A stretch of 64,000 bases of DNA from contig JAVJON010000025.1 in assembly GCA_040216765.1 (NCBI GenBank), positions 1-64,000 of the forward strand. Direction: 5' to 3'. The DNA is from Marinibaculum sp040216765. GTDB lineage: Bacteria > Pseudomonadota > Alphaproteobacteria > Ferrovibrionales > Ferrovibrionaceae. The notes beneath the pieces were generated by a model that ran no database searches, had not been told where the DNA came from, and was given only the letters and a program-made list of their open reading frames with translations. Position numbers and translations under genes: made by a program. Of this stretch, positions 59,476 to 64,000 are shown in pieces; position 1 is the first letter of the stretch, and every line of letters begins with the position of its first letter.

Positions 59476-59561
59476 CTGGGCGGCGATTCCACCGCCGACG
59501 ACCCCTGCAGCGCAGGCGGCCGGGCCATTCACAGGCCCGGAACGCGGTGCCGGGTGGCGGG

Positions 59562-60890
59562 TCAGGCCGCCTGCTGGCCGCGCCCGCCCTTCGCAGGCCG
59601 GAACCGCCGCGTCACCTTGTGGGTCGGGACCAGGCTCCGCCAGTCCTCGCCCTTCGGGATCGTCGCGTTGCGGCCGAAGATCCTCATCTGGTCGGCATCG
59701 ACGCCGATCGGCTCGCCGCCGCCTTCGACCGCCTGGGCAGCGCCGATCAGGAAGCGGTAGAGCCGCGAGACCGCCATGTCGACCGGCGCCAGGACCTCCT
59801 TGCTGCGGTCCTTGATCGCACCCGGCGATACGTTCACCGCCGCATCCTCCTGCGTGAAACTGTGAAAGCCGGAAAAGCCGCCGGCACGGATCGCGTCGCG
59901 GTTCTGCTTGAACCGGTTGCGCGGCGCCGGCCGGCCTGGCTCGTTGAAGCTGTCATAGGTCATGTTGTAGGCGCGCAATGCATCCTCATCGAGGCCGACA
60001 TGCCGCAGCATGTTGCCGCGCAGCGGCTCCTCGCCCATCGGACGCTCCGGGTGCCAGAAGACATGGAAGTGGATGCACTGCTCATCGTTGATTGGGACCA
60101 TGCACATGAACAGGTCCTCGTTCGGATTGGTGATGAAGCAGGGACCGGAAAAGGCGGTGATCCGGACATGCAACGTTTCCGACCCGTCGGCATCCGACCC
60201 GCCGCGGATCGCCGCGTACTGGAAGCCGAAATCCGTGTCGTCGACCTCGATCGTCGGCGCCGCGTCGAAGGTCATTTCGGCGGCCGCCGCGAAATTCAGG
60301 TCCTGCAGCTGGCCGGAGGCGCGAAGACCGTCGGTGTGCAGGATGTTGAGGTGCGAGGAATCGACAAGCGCCTCCAGCGCCTGGACATAGTTGCAGTTGT
60401 TCAGCGCGTAGACGTTCAGCCGGTGCCGGCTTTCGACATCGAACCAGGGGAAATGCGGGAAAGCGGGCATCGCCGCCTTCGGACCGAAATAGGACCAGAT
60501 CATGCCGCCGGCCTCGCGCACCGGATAGGCTTCGGCCTTCACCCGGTGCTTGAACTCCGGGTCGTTCACGTTCGGCGTCTCCAGCACCGTGCCGTCGACG
60601 GCGAATTTCCAGCCGTGATAGAGGCAGCGGATGCCGTCGCCCTCGCACCGGCCGATGGCCAGCGAGACACGGCGATGCAGGCAGAACTGATCAAGTACGC
60701 CGAGTTCGCCGTCGGCGTTGCGGAAGACGACGAGCTTCTGCCCCAGGATCTCGAGCGGAAAGGGATCGCTCTCCGGCGTCGGGATGTCCGATGTCTGGCA
60801 GATCGGCAGCCAGTAGCGCCGGAATGCCTCGCCCATCGGGGTGCCGGGTCCGATCCGGCACATCAACTCGTTCTGTTCGTGCGAAAGCAT
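59562..60890 (-). CDS. Rieske non-heme iron oxygenase, catalytic subunit (second)
   Basis: A 442-residue oxygenase alpha subunit related to the one at 49659. Rieske ligands are Cys70, His72 (QFCLHRR), Cys89 and His92 (RCLYHGWKF). The iron site is Glu173-x3-Asp177-x2-His180-x4-His185 (EALVDSSHLNILH). The ATG at 60890 has GGGAGGG eight bases upstream; an upstream ATG at 60923 lies inside the operator palindrome and is rejected. It has no reductase gene next to it and probably borrows the one at 50992. It likely acts on a different intermediate or an alternative substrate of the same pathway. Confidence 0.92.
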   Translation of the reverse strand: MLSHEQNELMCRIGPGTPMGEAFRRYWLPICQTSDIPTPESDPFPLEILGQKLVVFRNADGELGVLDQFCLHRRVSLAIGRCEGDGIRCLYHGWKFAVDGTVLETPNVNDPEFKHRVKAEAYPVREAGGMIWSYFGPKAAMPAFPHFPWFDVESRHRLNVYALNNCNYVQALEALVDSSHLNILHTDGLRASGQLQDLNFAAAAEMTFDAAPTIEVDDTDFGFQYAAIRGGSDADGSETLHVRITAFSGPCFITNPNEDLFMCMVPINDEQCIHFHVFWHPERPMGEEPLRGNMLRHVGLDEDALRAYNMTYDSFNEPGRPAPRNRFKQNRDAIRAGGFSGFHSFTQEDAAVNVSPGAIKDRSKEVLAPVDMAVSRLYRFLIGAAQAVEGGGEPIGVDADQMRIFGRNATIPKGEDWRSLVPTHKVTRRFRPAKGGRGQQAA

Positions 60891-60914
60891 AGGCGGACCC
60901 TCCCATGGGATTAA

Positions 60915-60954
60915 TTCTTCCATGGAAGATACTTGCCCGGAGACAGTCTGGCAA
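60915..60954 (-). promoter_or_regulatory. MarR-controlled promoter of the second Rieske gene
   Basis: On the minus strand TTGCCA (60954-60949), a 17-base spacer and TATCTT (60931-60926) form the promoter. The -10 box overlaps the palindrome copy TTCTTCCATGGAAGAT (60915-60930 on the plus strand, 15 of 16 matches). Another small palindrome, TCCCATGGGA (60901-60910), lies between it and the start codon. Confidence 0.7.
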
Positions 60955-61004
60955 CAGTCGCTTCGCCTGCGCGCCCGCTGCCGCGATACACGGCGGCGAC
61001 GGGA

Positions 61005-61982
61005 TCAGGCCGCGGCCAGGCTCTCGTCCAGCAGGCGGGCCAGGCCGTAGAGGGCGCGGCAGTTCGGGACCGGGACCTGCAGGCGGTCGGCAATCTCGAC
61101 CACCGCGCCGACGATCGGGTCGAGCTCCAGCCGGCGGCCGGCATCGACGTCCTGCAGCATCGAGGTGCGGAACGGGCCCAGCTTCAGCGCCAGGGCGACC
61201 CGTTCTTCAGGGTCGAGCTCCAGCTCCAGGCCCAGCGCGCCGGCAAGCTGCATCGCCTCGCGCATCGTGGCGGTGCAAAGCGCGCGGGTCTCCGGATCGC
61301 CGGCGATGCGGTCCACCGTCGCCCTGGTGAGCGCCGAGATCGGATTGAGGTTCAGGTTGCCGGCAAGCTTCGACCAGACCGCCTCGCGGATCTGCGACAT
61401 GGTCTCCACCGCGAAGCCGGCGGCGCCCATCAGCCCGGCGACATCCTCGGCCTGCGCCTGCCCGGCGGGCCCCGGGGGGCCCAGGATCAGCCGGTTGCCG
61501 GCGTGATGATGGACATGGCCGGGCTGCGGCACCGAACAGCTGATATGCACCACGGCACCGGTCACCCGCGCCGCCGGGAAGGCCGCCGCCAAGTGTCCGC
61601 CGGGATCGACGGTCTCCAGCGCCGCACCGTCCAGCGCCCCGCCGAAGCCCTGGAAGAACCAGAACGGCACGCCGTTCACCAGGGGCAGCAGCATGGTCTG
61701 CCGGCCGCTGAGCGCCTGCAGGCCCGCGATCACACCGGGCAGCGCATTGGCCTTCACGCAGGCGAGCACGATGTCCTGCGGGCCGGCCGCGAACGGGTCG
61801 TCGGTCACGGCCAGGTCGTAGCGCTCCGTCGTCCCGCCCGCGGTGAGCCGCAGGCCGTCCCGCTTGACCGCCGCGAGGGTGGCGCCCCGGCAGATGCCGG
61901 TGACCTCGTGCCCGGCGGCGACCATGCGGGCCGCGGCCAGGCCGCCGATCGCGCCGACGCCGTAGACGGCAATCCTGGCCAT
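61005..61982 (-). CDS. ketopantoate reductase family protein (2-dehydropantoate 2-reductase-like)
   Basis: A 325-residue NADPH-dependent reductase of the PanE/ApbA fold. MARIAVYGVGAIGGLAAARM holds the GxGxxG motif. DIVLACVKANAL, LPLVNGVPFWFF and the catalytic region REAVWSKLAGNLNLNPISAL (Lys and Asn) follow, and FRTSMLQDVDAGRRLELDPIVGA is the family C-terminal block. Many members in catabolic clusters reduce other 2-oxoacids, and its location beside oxygenase and aldolase genes suggests that, rather than pantothenate synthesis. It is transcribed leftward, 36 bases after an aldolase gene, and may be co-transcribed with it. Confidence 0.88.
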   Translation of the reverse strand: MARIAVYGVGAIGGLAAARMVAAGHEVTGICRGATLAAVKRDGLRLTAGGTTERYDLAVTDDPFAAGPQDIVLACVKANALPGVIAGLQALSGRQTMLLPLVNGVPFWFFQGFGGALDGAALETVDPGGHLAAAFPAARVTGAVVHISCSVPQPGHVHHHAGNRLILGPPGPAGQAQAEDVAGLMGAAGFAVETMSQIREAVWSKLAGNLNLNPISALTRATVDRIAGDPETRALCTATMREAMQLAGALGLELELDPEERVALALKLGPFRTSMLQDVDAGRRLELDPIVGAVVEIADRLQVPVPNCRALYGLARLLDESLAAA

Positions 61983-61991
61983 CCTAGGCTC

Positions 61992-62024
61992 GCCCCATTC
62001 TCAGGACCGCCCCATTCTCAGGAC
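61992..62024. repeat. near-tandem duplication at the end of the aldolase gene
   Basis: A segment of about 16-17 bases containing CCCATTCTCAGGACC occurs twice in direct succession. The aldolase stop codon lies in the second copy, so the first copy looks like a duplicated 3' end produced by slippage. Confidence 0.6.
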
Positions 62025-62794
62025 CGCCACGAGGAGTCCCGGCGGTCGACCAGCCGGCCGAGCGCCTCGAACACGTTGCGGCCGCCGCCATGCCGCGGAT
62101 CGAACTGCAGCGCGTCGCGGGTGCATTTGCGCTGCACCTCCTCGGGGATCGGGATCGCCGGGCCGATGGTGGCGGTGGCGAGCTGGATCTCGCAGGCGCG
62201 GTTCAGGGTCCAGAGCACCGCGAAGGTCGCCGGCAGGTCGGCGCCCCAGGCCAGCAGCCCGTGGTTGCGCAGGATCACCGCGCGCCGGTCGCCGATCGCC
62301 GCCAGCAGGCGCGGCCCCTCCTCGGCATGGACGGTGATCCCTTCGAAATCGTGATAGGCGACCATGCCGTGCAGCTGCGCGGAATAGAAATTGTCCATCG
62401 ACAGCCCGGCCTGCGAACAGGCCACGGCCAGGCCCCCCGTGGTGTGGGTGTGCATCACGCAATGCGCGCCGGCAATGCCGGCATGGATCGCGGCATGGAC
62501 GGTGAAGCCGGCCGGGTTCACCGGCCAGTCGGACTGCCCAACCACATTGCCCTGCAGGTCGATGCAGACCAGGTTCGAGGCCGTCACTTCGGAATAGTGC
62601 AGGCCGAACGGGTTGATCAGGAAGCGCGGCTCGTCGCCCTCGTTTTCCTGCGGCAGGCGCAGGGTGATGTGGTTGTAGATCAGCTCGGTCCAGCCAAGCA
62701 TGTCGAAGATCCGGTAGCAGAGCGCCAGGTCCTGGCGCGCGCGCCATTCGGCCTCGCCGATCCCGGCGGGCCCGGCCTGCTGCATGACGTTCAT
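62018..62794 (-). CDS. class II aldolase/adducin family protein
   Basis: A 258-residue protein of the class II aldolase/adducin fold. After a 20-residue leader come DMLGWTELIYNHITLRLP and the zinc-binding HCVMHTHTTGG, with further His residues in LHGMVAYHDF and ILRNHGLLAWG. Members cleave or epimerise sugar phosphates (FucA, AraD) or decarboxylate hydroxy acids; without the phosphate-binding details the reaction is open. It lies 21 bases downstream of the MetE-like gene, probably in the same operon, and 36 bases before the reductase gene. Confidence 0.87.
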   Translation of the reverse strand: MNVMQQAGPAGIGEAEWRARQDLALCYRIFDMLGWTELIYNHITLRLPQENEGDEPRFLINPFGLHYSEVTASNLVCIDLQGNVVGQSDWPVNPAGFTVHAAIHAGIAGAHCVMHTHTTGGLAVACSQAGLSMDNFYSAQLHGMVAYHDFEGITVHAEEGPRLLAAIGDRRAVILRNHGLLAWGADLPATFAVLWTLNRACEIQLATATIGPAIPIPEEVQRKCTRDALQFDPRHGGGRNVFEALGRLVDRRDSSWRS

Positions 62795-62815
62795 TGCTGC
62801 CTCCTGTCCTGCCGT

Positions 62816-63922
62816 TCAGGCGCTGCCCCAGACCGCGGCGGCGGTCGACACCACCAGGCCCAGCTTGGCGCGTTCGTCGTCTTCCGTGACCGCATTGCCG
62901 TGATGGGTGCTGGAAAAGCCGCATTGCGGGCTGAGGCAGAGCCGGTCCAGCGGCACGAACTGCGCCGCCTCCTCGATCCGCCGCTTCAGGTCGTCCGCGG
63001 ATTCCAGGTCCGGCGTCTTGGTGGACACCAGGCCGAGCACCACGGTCTTGCCGTCGGCCAGGTGGCGCAGCGGCTCGAAGCCGCCGGCGCGCTCCGAATC
63101 GTACTCCATGAAGAAGCCGTCCACCGCCATGCCGCCCAGCACTTCGGCCGCGACCGGCTCGTAGCCGCCCTGCGCCACCCAGGCGCTCTTGAAATTGCCG
63201 CGGCACATATGGACCGTGACCGTCAGCCCGGCGGGGCGGTCGCGCAGGACCTCGTTGATCAGCCGGACATAGAGCTTCAAGGTCTCGTCCGGGTCGTCGC
63301 CGCGGTCGCGGAACATCTGGCGCATGCCCTCGTCGCAGAGATAGGCGAAGCTGACATCGTCGATCTGCAGGTAGCTGCAGCCGGCAGCGGCCAGGTCGGC
63401 GATCTCCTCCCGATAGGCCTGGGTCAGGTCGGCCCAGAATGTGTCCATGTCGCGATAGGCGGCCGGATCCACGGCCTCGTTGCCCGGGCGCAGGTGAATC
63501 ATCGCCGGCCCCGGCAGGGTGATCTTCGGAGTCTTCGTCGTGACCGACTTCAGGAAGGCGAAATGGTCGACGAAAATCGGCGCGCCGCGGCTGACCTTGC
63601 CGGTGACCTTCACCATCGGCGGCTGCTCGGTGTTGGAGAAACTCTGCGAACGCCGCGCCTCCCAGACCTCGCAGCCGTCGAAGGCCGAGAGGAAGTCCAG
63701 GTGCCAGTAGTCGCGGCGGAACTCGCCGTCGGTCACCGCCTCGATGCCGATGCCTTCCTGCAGCGCGACCGCGTCGCGGATCGCCGCATCCTCCGCCGCG
63801 CGCACCTCGGCCGCCGACAGCTGCCCTGCCTTGCCCTTCGCCCGTGCCTCGGCAAGGGCCGGCGGGCGCAGCAGGCTGCCGACCTGGTCGGCACGAAAGG
63901 GCGGCTTGCGGCTTGCGGTCAT
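62816..63922 (-). CDS. cobalamin-independent methionine synthase-like (MetE C-terminal domain) protein
   Basis: A 368-residue protein matching only the C-terminal catalytic half of MetE (full MetE is about 750). It opens PPFRADQVGSLLRPPALAEA and has EAVTDGEFRRDYWH, SYLQIDDVSFAYL and the zinc-ligand motifs VHMCRGN and LCLSPQCGFSS. Such short homologs are widespread in catabolic clusters and probably transfer or remove methyl groups or act on other thiols; the homocysteine role is not assured. GGAGGAG precedes the ATG at 63922; the open frame to 63985 is upstream sequence. With two Rieske enzymes nearby, a methyl-transfer role in O-demethylation is possible but speculative. Confidence 0.85.
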   Translation of the reverse strand: MTASRKPPFRADQVGSLLRPPALAEARAKGKAGQLSAAEVRAAEDAAIRDAVALQEGIGIEAVTDGEFRRDYWHLDFLSAFDGCEVWEARRSQSFSNTEQPPMVKVTGKVSRGAPIFVDHFAFLKSVTTKTPKITLPGPAMIHLRPGNEAVDPAAYRDMDTFWADLTQAYREEIADLAAAGCSYLQIDDVSFAYLCDEGMRQMFRDRGDDPDETLKLYVRLINEVLRDRPAGLTVTVHMCRGNFKSAWVAQGGYEPVAAEVLGGMAVDGFFMEYDSERAGGFEPLRHLADGKTVVLGLVSTKTPDLESADDLKRRIEEAAQFVPLDRLCLSPQCGFSSTHHGNAVTEDDERAKLGLVVSTAAAVWGSA

Positions 63923-64000
63923 TCCAGGATCTCCTCCGGTTCTGCTCCGGCGCCGCAGTCTATACGCCTCCGCCCGGCAGGGCACGGCCGGATTGCCCCT

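Larger units (their letters stand above)
59262..59561. other. gap with operator remnant and decayed gene piece
   Basis: The 300 bases between the importer operon and the converging Rieske gene hold no intact gene. They contain a partial copy of the MarR palindrome (59332-59347) and a short stretch coding for a recognisable dehydrogenase fragment (59371-59475). The rest looks like ordinary non-coding sequence. Confidence 0.55.

Noticed and set aside
60890..60923. Longer start of the second Rieske gene at 60923
   Set aside because: That ATG lies inside the operator palindrome; the ATG at 60890 has the ribosome site and aligns with the start of the first Rieske protein.

Overview
The window is a very GC-rich, densely packed bacterial chromosome segment with many 4-bp ATGA/GTGA gene overlaps. 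The gene content points to a free-living, soil- or plant-associated alphaproteobacterium, perhaps of the Rhodospirillales type: a C-P lyase operon with PhnF, a ChvG/ChvI-like two-component pair, Ku plus a three-domain LigD, ABC transporters and Rieske oxygenases. That placement is an inference; no rRNA or other marker gene is present. I saw no tRNA, rRNA, insertion sequence or CRISPR array.

Left part (1-16.7 kb). The phosphonate operon phnGHIJK runs leftward from 4196, with the GntR regulator gene phnF divergent from it and a palindromic operator candidate between them. A rightward polyamine-type ABC transporter operon (binding protein, ATPase, two permeases) follows at 5.3-9.4 kb. Next come an exported PRC-barrel protein and a cysteine hydrolase of the isochorismatase family. 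A leftward Ku-LigD pair for non-homologous end joining follows; its LigD frame runs on into a normally separate Rho-N-like small protein. A Baeyer-Villiger type monooxygenase closes this part.

Centre (16.7-45.6 kb). A leftward lipoprotein / response regulator / histidine kinase operon lies back to back with a large exopolysaccharide locus. That locus has every core part of a Wzx/Wzy-type pathway: an outer-membrane beta-barrel, ManC, GalE, a Wza-like export lipoprotein, a Wzc-like tyrosine kinase, a WcaJ-like priming transferase, five GT-B glycosyltransferases, a Wzy-like polymerase, a Tat-signalled beta-helix protein, a pyruvyl transferase, a Wzx flippase, Fcl, Gmd and GalU. The sugar-nucleotide genes predict a polymer of mannose, galactose, fucose and glucose carrying pyruvate ketals. 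Between gmd and galU lie an uncharacterised PP-loop ATPase and an ATP-grasp protein that probably decorate the polymer. GTCACA boxes recur at the promoters of this locus and form a phased array ahead of the priming transferase gene.

Right part (45.6-64 kb). This is a catabolic island. It contains an FMN 2-hydroxyacid dehydrogenase / hydroxypyruvate isomerase-like / SDR operon, two paralogous MarR regulators, a Rieske oxygenase with its ferredoxin reductase, an SDR and an esterase, a LivKHMGF-type importer, a second Rieske oxygenase, a ketopantoate-reductase-like protein, a class II aldolase and a MetE-like methyltransferase. A 16-bp palindrome (ATCTTCCATGGAAGAT) sits on the promoters of both Rieske genes and of the importer, with a two-mismatch copy upstream of the dehydrogenase operon. 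These units therefore look like one MarR regulon for uptake and oxidation of a single, unidentified aromatic or hydroxyacid-yielding substrate. A decayed piece of a thiamine-pyrophosphate dehydrogenase gene lies between the importer and the second Rieske gene.
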